A stretch of DNA of 64,000 nucleotides from Parapedobacter luteus (GCF_900168055.1 NZ_FUYS01000003.1:124001-188000), one strand, 5' to 3'; positions 9,007 to 17,840 are shown, numbered from the stretch's first letter. The notes: generated from the letters alone by a model not told the origin. Numbers and translations are program-made.

Positions 9007-10605
9007 CTAATGGATGCCATGCATCATCCGCTTCAGCAGCGGAGAAAAAAGCACCAGTATCAATCCGGCCAGTCCCGGAATCACCGCAAAAATCATGAAA
9101 AATGTCGAAAGCGAATACGCCTCGCTGATGCGGTCGATTAAGCTTCCGGACATACCGGCCAACCAATTGGCGACAGCCGTGCAACCAAACCAAAGGCCGA
9201 AAATGAATCCGGCAAAGCTCTTCGGAGACAGCTTGCTCATATACGACAGCCCTACGGGTGAGACGCACAATTCGCCTGAAGTATGGAAAAAGTAGGCCAG
9301 CACCAGCCACACCATGCTCACCTGGGCCGTGGCTGCACCCTGCGGGATATCCCGGCTTCCATAAGCGAGGGCCGCAAAGCCGATTCCGAGGAGCACCAAT
9401 CCAATGGCAAACTTTACCGGCCCGTTCGGGTTGAATACCCGCTCCCACATCCTGCTGAAAGGCGTAGCCAATGTGATGATAAAAAACGAATTGAGGATTT
9501 GGAACCAGGAGGCCGCCACTTCCGTTTCCACCGCATTGAATTCCCGCTGCACTTTCCAGATACCCAGGCACCAGATAACGGCAAAGCTCAATGCCGTAAA
9601 AAAAATCGATATCGGATACTCCGCAAAAATCTTTTTCGCCAACGAAAACAGTACCAACGTCACGATAAGCAGCGGAAAAATCGTCAGGATAGCATCTACC
9701 CATTTGAACGTCAATGCCGCATTGCCACCCAGCACACGCTGGGTATAATCTTTCGCAAAGATGCTCATCGAGCCCCCCGCCTGCTCAAACGCCATCCAAA
9801 AAAAGATACTCGACAAGCACAGGACAACGATGACGATCAGCCTGTCGCGCACCACACGCTTCGACACCTTTTCGGCCGGTTGCTCACCGGCGCCCCCTGT
9901 TTCAGCTATCTGATCCGCCTCGGGGGTATCTTTCTGGCGGTTGCCCAGCAAACCAAAAATCCGCTGCGCGTAATAAAACTGCAACATGCCAAAAAACATG
10001 AAAATCCCTGCCAAACCAAACCCATAATGCCAACCGATTTTTTCGCCGATGTAGCCGCAGAGCAGCATGCCGAGGAAAGCCCCAGCATTGATGCCCATGT
10101 AAAAAATGGTGTAGGCCGAATCTTTCTTTGCACTGTTATCCGGATACAGCTGGCCTACGATAGACGAAATATTCGGCTTGAACAGGCCGTTGCCCAGAAT
10201 AATCAGCAACAATCCCAGGTAGAAGAAGCTCGAACCAGTGCCTTCCAAAGCCATGGAGGCGTGGCCCAGTGTCATCAACACCGCCCCGATGATGACAGCC
10301 TTGCGGTATCCCGTCAGCCGATCCGCGATAAACCCGCCAATCAACGGGGTCAAATAGACCAAGCCGGTATACCACGCATACAGTTCCATGGCACTTTCCC
10401 TTGACCACGCCCAGCCCCCGTTGGCCAGCTCAGATATCAAGAAAAGCGTCAATAGCGCACGCATCCCATAGTAGCTAAACCGTTCCCACATTTCGGTGAA
10501 GAATAGCACAAACAGGCCTACCGGATGCCCAAACACCATCTTCGTATTGACACCGTTCTTAATGAGGTGGTTATTTAGTTGTTCATCTTGCTGTAATTGT
10601 TGCAT
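9007..10605 (-). CDS. POT-family proton-coupled oligopeptide transporter
   Basis: A 532-residue MFS peptide transporter of the POT/PTR2 family that imports di- and tripeptides with protons. The first helix carries the E-x-x-E-R motif (FFTEMWERFSYYGMRALL). The PTR2 signature GGFIADRLTGYRKA and the second signature FYMGINAGAFLG are present, and about 14 hydrophobic helices can be counted. The long C-terminal half (AYFFHTSGELCVSPVGLSYMSKLSP) matches bacterial DtpA-like proteins. It stands alone on the minus strand between the GT2 gene and a hypothetical gene. Confidence 0.92.
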   Translation of the reverse strand: MQQLQQDEQLNNHLIKNGVNTKMVFGHPVGLFVLFFTEMWERFSYYGMRALLTLFLISELANGGWAWSRESAMELYAWYTGLVYLTPLIGGFIADRLTGYRKAVIIGAVLMTLGHASMALEGTGSSFFYLGLLLIILGNGLFKPNISSIVGQLYPDNSAKKDSAYTIFYMGINAGAFLGMLLCGYIGEKIGWHYGFGLAGIFMFFGMLQFYYAQRIFGLLGNRQKDTPEADQIAETGGAGEQPAEKVSKRVVRDRLIVIVVLCLSSIFFWMAFEQAGGSMSIFAKDYTQRVLGGNAALTFKWVDAILTIFPLLIVTLVLFSLAKKIFAEYPISIFFTALSFAVIWCLGIWKVQREFNAVETEVAASWFQILNSFFIITLATPFSRMWERVFNPNGPVKFAIGLVLLGIGFAALAYGSRDIPQGAATAQVSMVWLVLAYFFHTSGELCVSPVGLSYMSKLSPKSFAGFIFGLWFGCTAVANWLAGMSGSLIDRISEAYSLSTFFMIFAVIPGLAGLILVLFSPLLKRMMHGIH

Positions 10606-10720
10606 AATGTGATGTTAGGTATTACTCATTCGCCATATTCTGCTGGCATGGACTGCAAATAAAATAAAGTTTTTGCGATTACAGGGAATAAAAGAAAAAT
10701 ATTGGCGGCAGCCCCCGACC

Positions 10721-11617
10721 TTACTGGCCCGCAAAGCCACTTTTGGGATGGCTCTTGATGTTTTTCGGGTCGTTGTACCCATCATCAAGAGGACTCGGCG
10801 GATTGATCAACGGAATATCCGAAACAAACTCCAGGCGGCCCTCGCCCAACTGCCACGCGTCATAGGTCATATCCGGCCCATAGTGTTCGTATTGCTGCTC
10901 ATATTGCACCTCTGCCGGGGCCAGGTGGTCCAAAACGATGCGGTGCTCAGCGCTGTCGTAATCCATGTACATGCTCGCTTGCTTGCTATACCGGTAAATC
11001 ATGCGCGTATGCCGCTGCGTTTCCGTGCTGCCGAAAACAGCTTTGCCCAGCCGCGCGCCGCCATCCGTCAGTTGGAGTACATCGATGACCTTCTGCGTCA
11101 AACCAGGGGTATGCCCTTTCCAGCCCAGCAAAATGTAATCCTTTCCGAGCGGTATCATGCGGTAGTACTGCGCACCATACCAATTATCCGCCGAGGTAAC
11201 GGATTCCTCGGGATTTTCGATTTCGTACGTCTTATCCAACAATGGATATAGCTTCAGGGTACCATCCGGCGTGTTCAGCTGGATAGCGCCATAATACAGG
11301 TACGATCCATCGTTCAGCTGGATATGCCAGGAGAATATCCGGAACCGATCATCCGGCGCAGTAAGTATAGACACCATGTTGAGCGAATCGAACCCGAACG
11401 AATAAGAATGCGGAATCTTCAGGGCAGACACCAACGTTTTGACGAAGGTGAAATTTGCGTCCAGCCGGTCGGGCTCGCTGGGCTCGTTGTACATGATGTA
11501 CCCGAGTTTTACGAGGCTATCCTGCAATGCCGCGAGTTCGCCGCGGCTGCCGGGCTGGCACCACGCCTGAACTGTCCAGCAGTTGAGGCCTATCATCAAC
11601 AAAAGAAACCGCTTCAT
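10721..11617 (-). CDS. secreted hypothetical protein
   Basis: A 298-residue protein with an N-terminal signal peptide (MKRFLLLMIGLNCWTVQAWC) from the ATG at 11617; an upstream ATG at 11632 lacks the usual KR-hydrophobic start. The cleavage region lacks a good lipobox, so it is probably soluble in the periplasm. The mature protein is rich in beta-strands and aromatics (FRIFSWHIQLNDGSYLYYGAIQL; DNWYGAQYYRMIPLG--YILLGWKG). I recognise it only as a conserved Bacteroidota hypothetical and assign no function. It starts 30 nt downstream of the thiolase stop on the same strand, so co-transcription is possible. Confidence 0.75.
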   Translation of the reverse strand: MKRFLLLMIGLNCWTVQAWCQPGSRGELAALQDSLVKLGYIMYNEPSEPDRLDANFTFVKTLVSALKIPHSYSFGFDSLNMVSILTAPDDRFRIFSWHIQLNDGSYLYYGAIQLNTPDGTLKLYPLLDKTYEIENPEESVTSADNWYGAQYYRMIPLGKDYILLGWKGHTPGLTQKVIDVLQLTDGGARLGKAVFGSTETQRHTRMIYRYSKQASMYMDYDSAEHRIVLDHLAPAEVQYEQQYEHYGPDMTYDAWQLGEGRLEFVSDIPLINPPSPLDDGYNDPKNIKSHPKSGFAGQ

Positions 11618-11647
11618 CACCACGTCGCCCATTCGTCATCAAAAAAA

Positions 11648-12826
11648 TCAAACTCGTTCCACAACCAAAGCGCTCGCTCCGCCCCCGCCATTGCAGATAC
11701 CGGCGGCCCCTATCCGGCCATCATGCTGTGCCAATACCGAGAGCAAGGTCACGACAATGCGCGCCCCCGATGCACCCAACGGATGGCCGAGTGATACGGC
11801 ACCCCCATTGACATTTACCCGGTCGGCATGCAAGCCGAGTTCGCGGTTGTTGGCGATGGACACCACCGAAAACGCCTCATTTATTTCATAAAAGTCTACT
11901 TCCTCGGCGCGGAGACCAGCATGCTGCAACGCCCGCGGTATAGCTTTGGCGGGTGCCGTTGTAAACCATTCAGGCGCCTGCTGTGCATCCGCATAACCGC
12001 GTATGCGGGCCAGCGGCTGCACGTTGAGCTCACGGAGTTTCGTCTCGCTTACCAGCACCAACGCCGCAGCCCCGTCATTTAGCGTGGAAGCGTTGGCCGC
12101 AGTCACCGTTCCATCCTTTTTGAATACCGGCTTCAACGCCGGTATTTTTTCGAAGACAGCCGTGTGGATTTCCTCGTCTTCATCCACCAGCGTCACTTCC
12201 CCTTTCCGGCCCGGCACCTCCACGGCGACGATTTCATCACTGAATTTGCCGGCCGCCTGCGCCGCCTGCGCCCGCTTATAGGACTCAATGGCATACGCAT
12301 CCTGCTCTTCCCTACTGATATGGCATGCGGAGGCGCAAAGCTCCGCCGCCAGTCCCATATGAAAGTCGTTGTATACATCCCAGAGGCCGTCCTTGACCAA
12401 GCCATCCGTCACCTGCCCATGTCCCAACCGGTAGCCCGTACGCGCCTTTTCCATATAGTAAGGCACATTGCTCATGCTTTCCATGCCGCCGGCCACCACA
12501 ATATCATTGATACCAAGCGCAATGCTCTGCGCCGCCAGCATGATGGATTTGGCTCCGGATGCACATACCTTGTTTACCGTCGTAGCCGGTATATCAGGCA
12601 GCCCGGCAAACTTAATAGCCTGGGTAGCAGGTGCCTGCCCCAGACTTGCCGATAGCACATTGCCGATGAATGCCTCCTGTATTTGCGCAGCTGAAAGCCC
12701 CGCACGCTCCACTGCCGCGCGGATGGCAACACCCCCCAACTGCGTGGCCGACAATGCGGATAATCCCCCGCCGAAACTTCCGATGGGTGTCCGCACCGCC
12801 GAGACAATATAGACGTTTTGCATCAT
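11648..12826 (-). CDS. acetyl-CoA C-acetyltransferase (thiolase)
   Basis: A 392-residue thiolase that interconverts two acetyl-CoA and acetoacetyl-CoA, or cleaves 3-ketoacyl-CoA in beta-oxidation. The acylated Cys sits in NKVCASGAKSI (about residue 89), with the conserved GGMESMSNVPYY. The second half has NEAFSVV, GGAVSLGHPLGASGARI (catalytic His), and the C-terminal active-site Cys in GICNGGGGASALV. All catalytic residues are present and the length is normal. It is transcribed away from the metal importer; their starts are 150 nt apart. Substrate chain length cannot be read from sequence. Confidence 0.94.
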   Translation of the reverse strand: MMQNVYIVSAVRTPIGSFGGGLSALSATQLGGVAIRAAVERAGLSAAQIQEAFIGNVLSASLGQAPATQAIKFAGLPDIPATTVNKVCASGAKSIMLAAQSIALGINDIVVAGGMESMSNVPYYMEKARTGYRLGHGQVTDGLVKDGLWDVYNDFHMGLAAELCASACHISREEQDAYAIESYKRAQAAQAAGKFSDEIVAVEVPGRKGEVTLVDEDEEIHTAVFEKIPALKPVFKKDGTVTAANASTLNDGAAALVLVSETKLRELNVQPLARIRGYADAQQAPEWFTTAPAKAIPRALQHAGLRAEEVDFYEINEAFSVVSIANNRELGLHADRVNVNGGAVSLGHPLGASGARIVVTLLSVLAQHDGRIGAAGICNGGGGASALVVERV

Positions 12827-12941
12827 GACAATCGTTTACAGGTGCTAATTTACAAAATACACACTGGAAACATCCGCCCAATCACAAATTTGTCCGGAGA
12901 TGTTTTTTCTTCTTGCAATTTAAATCAGCCTGCAACAAATG

Positions 12942-12955
12942 TTAGATTAATCTAA
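12942..12955. promoter_or_regulatory. perfect 14-bp palindrome, candidate DtxR/MntR-type operator
   Basis: TTAGATTAATCTAA is perfectly self-complementary. It lies just upstream of the -7 element of the metal-importer operon, covering the -15 to -30 region. Its TTAG-N6-CTAA ends recall DtxR/IdeR boxes. A metal-bound repressor here would block the promoter. The protein most likely to bind it is the repressor domain fused to the permease encoded in this operon (inference). Confidence 0.55.
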
Positions 12956-12961
12956 ATTTTG

Positions 12962-12969
12962 TATTTTTG
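12962..12969 (+). promoter_or_regulatory. -7 element (TATTTTTG) of the metal-importer operon
   Basis: TATTTTTG fits TAnnTTTG exactly, but no clear TTTG is found 19 nt upstream, where the palindrome begins instead. The most plausible start codon (12977) is only 7 nt past this element, so the mRNA would have almost no leader. Confidence 0.5.
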
Positions 12970-12976
12970 TTTCGGT

Positions 12977-13897
12977 ATGAGGAGTATACATATCGTTTTC
13001 GCAGCGTTACTTGGGATATGGGCGTGCTGGTCTTGCCAGCGCACTACAGACCGCAATGCCGGCCGCACAAAGCCTTATATCCTGGCAACTACCGGCATGA
13101 TAGCCGATATGATGCAGCACATTGCCGGCGATTCGGCCGATGTGGAAGCGTTGATGCATCCCGGTGTAGACCCGCATCTTTACAAGGCAAGTCAGGGCGA
13201 TCTGCGCAAATTGCTGGATGCCGACTTCATTTTTTACAACGGCCTGCACCTGGAAGGGAAGTTAGGCAGCATTTTGGCTAAGCAAAAGCGGGTGAAACCG
13301 GTCATTGCCGTGGGCGAGGGTCTGCCGGGCCTGATTTCGATCAATGAAAGCACGTATGACCCCCATATTTGGTTTGACGTATCGCTTTGGAAGGCGGCCA
13401 CCCGCCATGCCATGCAGCAGCTGGCAGCGCTCGATAGCAGCAACGCCGCATACTACAGGGCCAATGCCCAGGATTATATCAGCCAGCTCGATACGTTGGA
13501 TGCATGGGTACACGCGCAAATAAACACAATTCAGCCACGCCGCCGGGTATTGATCACGGCCCATGATGCGTTCAGTTACTTTGGCCGGGCCTATGGCGTG
13601 GAAGTACGCGGATTGCAGGGCATTTCCACCCTTTCAGAATTCGGCTTACAGGATGTCTCTGCGCTGGTGGACTACATCGTCGACCATCAGATACCGGCCG
13701 TCTTCGTCGAAAGCTCGGTGTCCGACCGGTCCTTGAAGGCCGTACTGGCCGGCGTGCAGCAGCGCGGACGGACGGTACACATCGGGGGCAGCCTGTTTTC
13801 GGATGCCATGGGGGCACCCGGTACGCCTGAGGGCACCTATATCGGCATGGTCAAGCATAATGTAAATACAATTGTAAAAGCACTGGCCGGCGAATAA
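12977..13897 (+). CDS. Mn/Zn ABC transporter substrate-binding lipoprotein, TroA/ZnuA-like
   Basis: A cluster A-I solute-binding protein that captures Mn2+ or Zn2+ in the periplasm. With the ATG at 12977 (306 residues) it begins with a signal peptide and a Cys-containing lipobox region (GIWACWSC), so membrane anchoring is likely. Four metal ligands can be placed: His in GVDPHLYKAS, His in DPHIWFDV, His in ITAHDAFSYFGRAYG and Asp in GGSLFSDAMG. That three-His-one-Asp set is the one known for Treponema TroA. It lacks the His-rich loop of high-affinity Zn proteins. It is the first gene of a four-gene operon with ATPase and two permeases. Mn is favoured by the repressor domain downstream. Confidence 0.9.
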   Translation: MRSIHIVFAALLGIWACWSCQRTTDRNAGRTKPYILATTGMIADMMQHIAGDSADVEALMHPGVDPHLYKASQGDLRKLLDADFIFYNGLHLEGKLGSILAKQKRVKPVIAVGEGLPGLISINESTYDPHIWFDVSLWKAATRHAMQQLAALDSSNAAYYRANAQDYISQLDTLDAWVHAQINTIQPRRRVLITAHDAFSYFGRAYGVEVRGLQGISTLSEFGLQDVSALVDYIVDHQIPAVFVESSVSDRSLKAVLAGVQQRGRTVHIGGSLFSDAMGAPGTPEGTYIGMVKHNVNTIVKALAGE

Positions 13898-13950
13898 TAG
13901 AAGCACCGTTCGACGGAGCGGCGGCCAGGATTACCAAATAACAGCACCTT

Positions 13951-14739
13951 ATGATTATACATGCACAAACGCCCGTACTTGAAGTCCATGACCTCACGGT
14001 AACGTATGCACGCAAGCCCGTGCTTTGGGGGGTAGACTTCACCTTACCCGCCGGCTGCATCGCCGGCATTGTGGGACCAAACGGTGCAGGCAAGTCCACC
14101 CTGCTTAAGAGCATCATGGGCTTAATCCCCGTGTCGAGCGGTTACGTGAGGTTATTTGACCATCCCTTAGACGAGGTGCGGCACCGGGTAAGTTATGTGC
14201 CCCAGCGCGAGTCGGTCGACTGGGATTTTCCCGTATCGGTCCTGGATGTGGTACTCATGGGCCGCTATGGCAAAGTAGGCCTTTTCCGCAACACAGGCGC
14301 ACGCGACCGGGCCATTGCACAGGATTGCCTGGATAAGGTGGGGATGGCCGCATTCGCCAAACGGCAGATTTCGCAGCTTTCCGGCGGCCAGCAGCAACGG
14401 GTTTTCCTCGCCCGGGCATTGGCCCAGGAGGCAGACCTGTATTTGATGGACGAACCCTTTGCCGGCGTGGATGCCGCCACCGAACAGGCCATCATCAAAT
14501 TGCTGCGTGAGATGGCGGCCGCCAAGAAAACCATCGTCGTCGTACATCACGACCTCCAATCTGTGCGCGCCTATTTCGACTGGTTGGTGCTGCTCAATAT
14601 GCACCTGGTGGCGGCCGGCCCTACCGAGCAGGTCTTCACCGAGGAGATGATGCAGCAAGCCTACGGCGGGCGGCTGAGCCTGTTGTCACAGGTGAGTGAT
14701 GTGATGGAAAAACGAGCCTTCCCCAGCCGGGAAGATTAA
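13951..14739 (+). CDS. Mn/Zn ABC transporter ATP-binding protein, TroB/ZnuC-like
   Basis: A 262-residue ABC ATPase that powers the importer. Walker A is GPNGAGKST (about residues 39-47), the signature is LSGGQQQRVFLARALAQ, Walker B is LYLMDEPF, and the H-loop is VVVHHDLQ. The segment VPQRESVDWDFPVSVLDVVLMGRYG is characteristic of metal-type (MntB/TroB/ZnuC) ATPases. It lies 53 nt after the binding protein gene and ends 1 nt before the permease-repressor gene, so the three are surely one transcript. Confidence 0.95.
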   Translation: MIIHAQTPVLEVHDLTVTYARKPVLWGVDFTLPAGCIAGIVGPNGAGKSTLLKSIMGLIPVSSGYVRLFDHPLDEVRHRVSYVPQRESVDWDFPVSVLDVVLMGRYGKVGLFRNTGARDRAIAQDCLDKVGMAAFAKRQISQLSGGQQQRVFLARALAQEADLYLMDEPFAGVDAATEQAIIKLLREMAAAKKTIVVVHHDLQSVRAYFDWLVLLNMHLVAAGPTEQVFTEEMMQQAYGGRLSLLSQVSDVMEKRAFPSRED

Positions 14740-14740
14740 T

Positions 14741-16042
14741 ATGGAGGAAGCCATGCAAGATATAACCGATTTTTTCTCATTTTCCGACCCCAATGTGCGA
14801 TATGTCGTGCTCGGCAACATCCTGTTGTCAGCCAGTGCGGCCATGGTGGGTGCTTTCATCCTGCTTCAGAAAAAAGCGCTGGTCGGCGACGCCGTGTCGC
14901 ACGCCGTCTTGCCGGGCGTCTGCGCGGCGTTCCTCTTTTCAGGCAGCAAAAATACGGCGCTCATGCTGGTGGGTGCCTTTGCCACGGGCTGGCTGGCGCT
15001 GATCACCATTGACTATATCGCCGCAAAATCAAAAATCAAGAAAGATGCCGCCATCGGCCTGGTATTGTCGGTATTCTTCGGCGCAGGCATGGTGATGATG
15101 ACCTACATCCAGCAGTCCGGCAATGCCGCGCAAAGCGGCCTTGATCACTTCATCTTCGGCAATGCTGCCACGCTCGTCGGTACCGACCTCCTGGTCTTCA
15201 GTGTCCTTGCCGCAGTACTGCTCCTTGTCGTGGGGATATTCTTCAAAGCGTTTGCACTGGTCGCGTTCGACAGGCCGTATGCCGAGGCGCTGGGTTATCC
15301 CGTACGCAGGCTTGATTTGCTGCTGACGAGCCTTACCGTACTGGCGGTAGTCACCGGCATTACCGCCGTGGGCGTCGTGCTCATGGCAGCGATGCTGGTC
15401 ACCCCGGCGGCGGCCGCTCGGTATTGGACGGACAACATCCGGCGTATGGTAGGTATTTCCGTAGCCTTCGGTGTATTCGCTGGCTTTGCAGGTGCTTATA
15501 TCTCTTACGTTGCCCCGGCCATGCCTACCGGTCCGTGGATGGTGGTGGTCTCATCCGCCATTGCCTTTTTTTCCTTCTTCTTCGCCCCCCGGAAAGGCAT
15601 TGTGCCGCGCCTGTACACGCAGCACAAAAACCGGCAAGTGATTACCGAAGAAAACACGCTGAAAATGTTTTACCACCTCGGCGAGCGAAACAGCCACTTT
15701 GACGGGCAGAGAAGCCTCGAGGAGCTGGCCAGCACCCGCGAAGTCAACAAAACACTGCTTAAGACAGCGCTTCGACGGCTGGTCGCCAAGGGGCTGTTGG
15801 TCGTCCGGGCCAACCAATGGGCGCTGACAGCCGCGGGCTATCAAAAAGCAATGCGGGTGGTACGGCTGCACCGCCTGTGGGAACTGTACCTGACCAAATA
15901 CATGGATATCGCTTCCGATCACGTGCATGACGATGCCGAGACGATTGAGCACATCCTTACGCCCGAACTGGAGCGGGAGCTTGAACATCAACTGGGGTAC
16001 CCCGATAAGGACCCGCATGATACGAAGATTCCCAAGACGTAA
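14741..16042 (+). CDS. metal ABC permease fused to a DtxR/MntR-type repressor domain
   Basis: A 433-residue fusion. Residues 1 to ~285 form a TroC/ZnuB-type permease with about 8 membrane helices (KKALVGDAVSHAVLPG is the coupling signature). Residues ~301-433 are a cytoplasmic DtxR-family module: winged helix (SLEELASTREVNKTLLKTALRRLVAKGLLVV) and dimer/metal domain ending DPHDTKIP. Metal ligands align with DtxR at exact spacing: His377, Glu381, His396, Glu400, Glu403, His404. Glu400 stands where DtxR has Cys102, as in Mn-sensing MntR. The N-terminal ligand (DtxR Met10, MntR Asp8) is Asn305. In the Treponema tro operon the same parts are separate genes (troC and troR). The module may sense cytoplasmic Mn at the transporter or act as a membrane-tethered repressor of its own operon. 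Confidence 0.92.
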   Translation: MEEAMQDITDFFSFSDPNVRYVVLGNILLSASAAMVGAFILLQKKALVGDAVSHAVLPGVCAAFLFSGSKNTALMLVGAFATGWLALITIDYIAAKSKIKKDAAIGLVLSVFFGAGMVMMTYIQQSGNAAQSGLDHFIFGNAATLVGTDLLVFSVLAAVLLLVVGIFFKAFALVAFDRPYAEALGYPVRRLDLLLTSLTVLAVVTGITAVGVVLMAAMLVTPAAAARYWTDNIRRMVGISVAFGVFAGFAGAYISYVAPAMPTGPWMVVVSSAIAFFSFFFAPRKGIVPRLYTQHKNRQVITEENTLKMFYHLGERNSHFDGQRSLEELASTREVNKTLLKTALRRLVAKGLLVVRANQWALTAAGYQKAMRVVRLHRLWELYLTKYMDIASDHVHDDAETIEHILTPELERELEHQLGYPDKDPHDTKIPKT

Positions 16043-16091
16043 CGCAATGAACGCAGATGACACCAATTAAACGAACTGACACGGATTTATC

Positions 16092-16970
16092 ATGATAGCT
16101 TTTTGGATTATACTTACGGGCGCATTGGTAGCCATCACCTGTGGACTATTGGGATGTTTTTTGATTCTCCGAAAAATGAGTATGGTGGGCGATGCGATCA
16201 GCCACGCCGTATTGCCGGGCATTGTGATTGCTTTTTTGCTGAGCGGAAGCCGTGAGACGCTGCCCATGCTGCTGGGGGCAGGCGCCACGGGCATGCTGGC
16301 CACGTTTCTCATTGAGTATTTCCACCGGCGGGCCAACCTACAGACCGACGCCGCCATCGGCGTCACGTTTACATTCCTGTTTGCCGTGGGCATCATCCTC
16401 ATCGGCGCATACGCCGGCCAGGTAGACCTTGACCAAGATTGCGTATTGTACGGCGAAATCGCTTACGTCCCCATCGACCTATGGGTTACGGAAGGCGGCC
16501 TTATCTTGGGCCCCCGTCCGGTATATATCCTGTCTGCCGTGCTGCTTGTAGTAGCCCTGTTTATCAAAATAGGCTATAAAGAGCTCAAGCTGACGTCTTT
16601 TGACCCTGCCTTTGCCTCGGCGCTGGGCATTTCCACGGCCCTTTGGCATTACCTGCTCATGGCCGCGGTATCCCTGGCTACCGTCAGTTCCTTCGAGTCA
16701 GTCGGTGCCATTCTGGTGATCGCATTCCTCATCGGCCCGCCAGCCACCGCATACCTGCTTACGCACGACCTGAAATACATGTTGGCCATCACCGCCGCGT
16801 TGGGCATTTTCATCGCGTTTACCGGCTATTGGACGGCCTACTGGCTCAACGCATCCATTGCGGGGTGCATGGCGGTGGTCACCGGCATCGGTTTTGCAGC
16901 CGTGTTTGCGGCACAACGCCTGATGAAAACCAAAGGAAGCCCAGCCGAGCCCACAAGGGCCATCGGCTAG
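16092..16970 (+). CDS. second Mn/Zn ABC transporter permease, TroD/ZnuB-like
   Basis: A 292-residue integral membrane permease of the ABC-3 family with about 8-9 hydrophobic helices. It carries the same coupling-loop signature as its partner (RKMSMVGDAISHAVLPG) but ends directly after the membrane domain (FAAQRLMKTKGS), without the repressor module. It begins 50 nt after the fusion gene and should pair with it to form a heterodimeric channel, as TroC and TroD do. The next gene is convergent, so the operon ends here. Confidence 0.93.
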   Translation: MIAFWIILTGALVAITCGLLGCFLILRKMSMVGDAISHAVLPGIVIAFLLSGSRETLPMLLGAGATGMLATFLIEYFHRRANLQTDAAIGVTFTFLFAVGIILIGAYAGQVDLDQDCVLYGEIAYVPIDLWVTEGGLILGPRPVYILSAVLLVVALFIKIGYKELKLTSFDPAFASALGISTALWHYLLMAAVSLATVSSFESVGAILVIAFLIGPPATAYLLTHDLKYMLAITAALGIFIAFTGYWTAYWLNASIAGCMAVVTGIGFAAVFAAQRLMKTKGSPAEPTRAIG

Positions 16971-16979
16971 GCTATCTTC

Positions 16980-17402
16980 TTACTGGGCCTGCGTGGGGAA
17001 GTTGATCATCCAATACACGCCAAATTTGTCTTGGAACGATCCGAAGTAATCGCCCCAAAACATATCTTCCATGGGCATTTCGACTTTACCTCCGGCAGAA
17101 AGCCCATTAAATAACCTATCGGCCTCCTCCCTACTATCCGGTGTGACGGAAATGTAATTGTTGTTGCCTACCTGCAAGACGTGCCCGGCAGACGGCAGGC
17201 AATCCGAGGCCATCAGGTACTGGCCATCACCGATGGGTATGGATACGTGCATGGCCCTGCCCTTCTCATTATCCGGCAGCTGATCCCCTCCGGGGGCATC
17301 GCCCATGCGCTGGACAAACAATTCGCCGCCGAAAACCGACTGATAAAAGCGGAACGCCTCTTCCGCATTGCCATCAAAATTCAAATAAGGATTGAGTTTC
17401 AT
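16980..17402 (-). CDS. VOC/PhnB-like glyoxalase-superfamily protein
   Basis: A 140-residue cytoplasmic protein of the vicinal oxygen chelate fold, PhnB/YjdN type (3-demethylubiquinone-9-methyltransferase-like). It opens KLNPYLNFDGNAEEAFRFYQSVFGGEL and contains the strands VSIPIGDGQYLMASD and NNYISVTPDSREEADRLFNGLSAGG, and ends with FWGDYFGSFQDKFGVYWMINF. No enzymatic role is established for this subfamily. I chose the ATG at 17402, where homology begins; an upstream ATG at 17432 adds ten unrelated residues. Convergent with the metal importer, 9 nt between stops. Confidence 0.85.
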   Translation of the reverse strand: MKLNPYLNFDGNAEEAFRFYQSVFGGELFVQRMGDAPGGDQLPDNEKGRAMHVSIPIGDGQYLMASDCLPSAGHVLQVGNNNYISVTPDSREEADRLFNGLSAGGKVEMPMEDMFWGDYFGSFQDKFGVYWMINFPTQAQ

Positions 17403-17618
17403 CTGTTTATTATTTGTTTTTAGTTGTCCCATACCGGGGTTATTAATTTAGAAATTGTGCCGTTCTAATGACACAAAGGTAGGCGATATCGCCGCACGCT
17501 GTGAAGGGAAAACGAGCCAATCATAAGGGGCGATCGTGACAACTTTGGACATGCGTAGCCGGCCTCCGGCTGTGAAAACAGCACAATTAGCGCAAAAGAC
17601 AGGAAATTTGAAAAACAT

Positions 17619-17649
17619 TTTGCGGAATACGGATTAATAGATACATTTG
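17619..17649 (+). promoter_or_regulatory. tRNA-Leu promoter (TTTG-N19-TACATTTG)
   Basis: TTTG at 17619-17622 and TACATTTG at 17642-17649, exactly 19 nt apart, match the Bacteroidota sigma-ABfr-type consensus perfectly. A 13-nt near-perfect hairpin CCCCGAATCGGGG follows at the expected start of transcription (17653-17665). Confidence 0.8.
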
Positions 17650-17683
17650 CATCCCCGAATCGGGGAATCGTACTTTACAATAA

Positions 17684-17765
17684 GCCCAGGTGGCGGAATT
17701 GGTAGACGCGCTGGTCTCAAACACCAGTGGGGCGACCCATGCCGGTTCGATCCCGGCCCTGGGTA
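17684..17765 (+). tRNA. tRNA-Leu, anticodon CAA
   Basis: Cloverleaf read directly: acceptor GCCCAGG pairs with CCTGGGT (first pair G-U); D-arm GGCGGAATTGGTAGACGC; anticodon stem CTGGT/ACCAG with loop CTCAAAC, giving anticodon CAA (codon UUG); a long variable arm TGGGGCGACCCA typical of class II leucine tRNAs; and the T-arm GCCGG-TTCGATC-CCGGC. The CCA end is not encoded. Its last 14 bases (17753-17766) recur at 18872-18885, so the gene has served as an integration site. Confidence 0.97.
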
Positions 17766-17785
17766 CAACTAAGAGTTGTATTAAG

Positions 17786-17826
17786 AAGCTAACATGTCTT
17801 TAATGAACGTGTTAGCTTTTTTATTT
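17786..17826 (+). terminator. tRNA-Leu terminator
   Basis: AAGCTAACA (17786-17794) pairs with TGTTAGCTT (17810-17818) across a 15-nt loop and is followed by TTTTTATTTT. Confidence 0.8.
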
Positions 17827-17840
17827 TCAGCCTTTTAAAA

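Noticed and set aside
9283-10404. Long open frame on the plus strand across the POT transporter gene
   Set aside because: It is antisense to a clear POT-family gene, with a low-complexity His/Gln/Arg-rich translation typical of shadows in G+C-rich coding DNA.
17433-17618. Possible gene between the VOC protein and tRNA-Leu
   Set aside because: No frame longer than a few dozen codons with protein-like content; only the tRNA promoter is supported.
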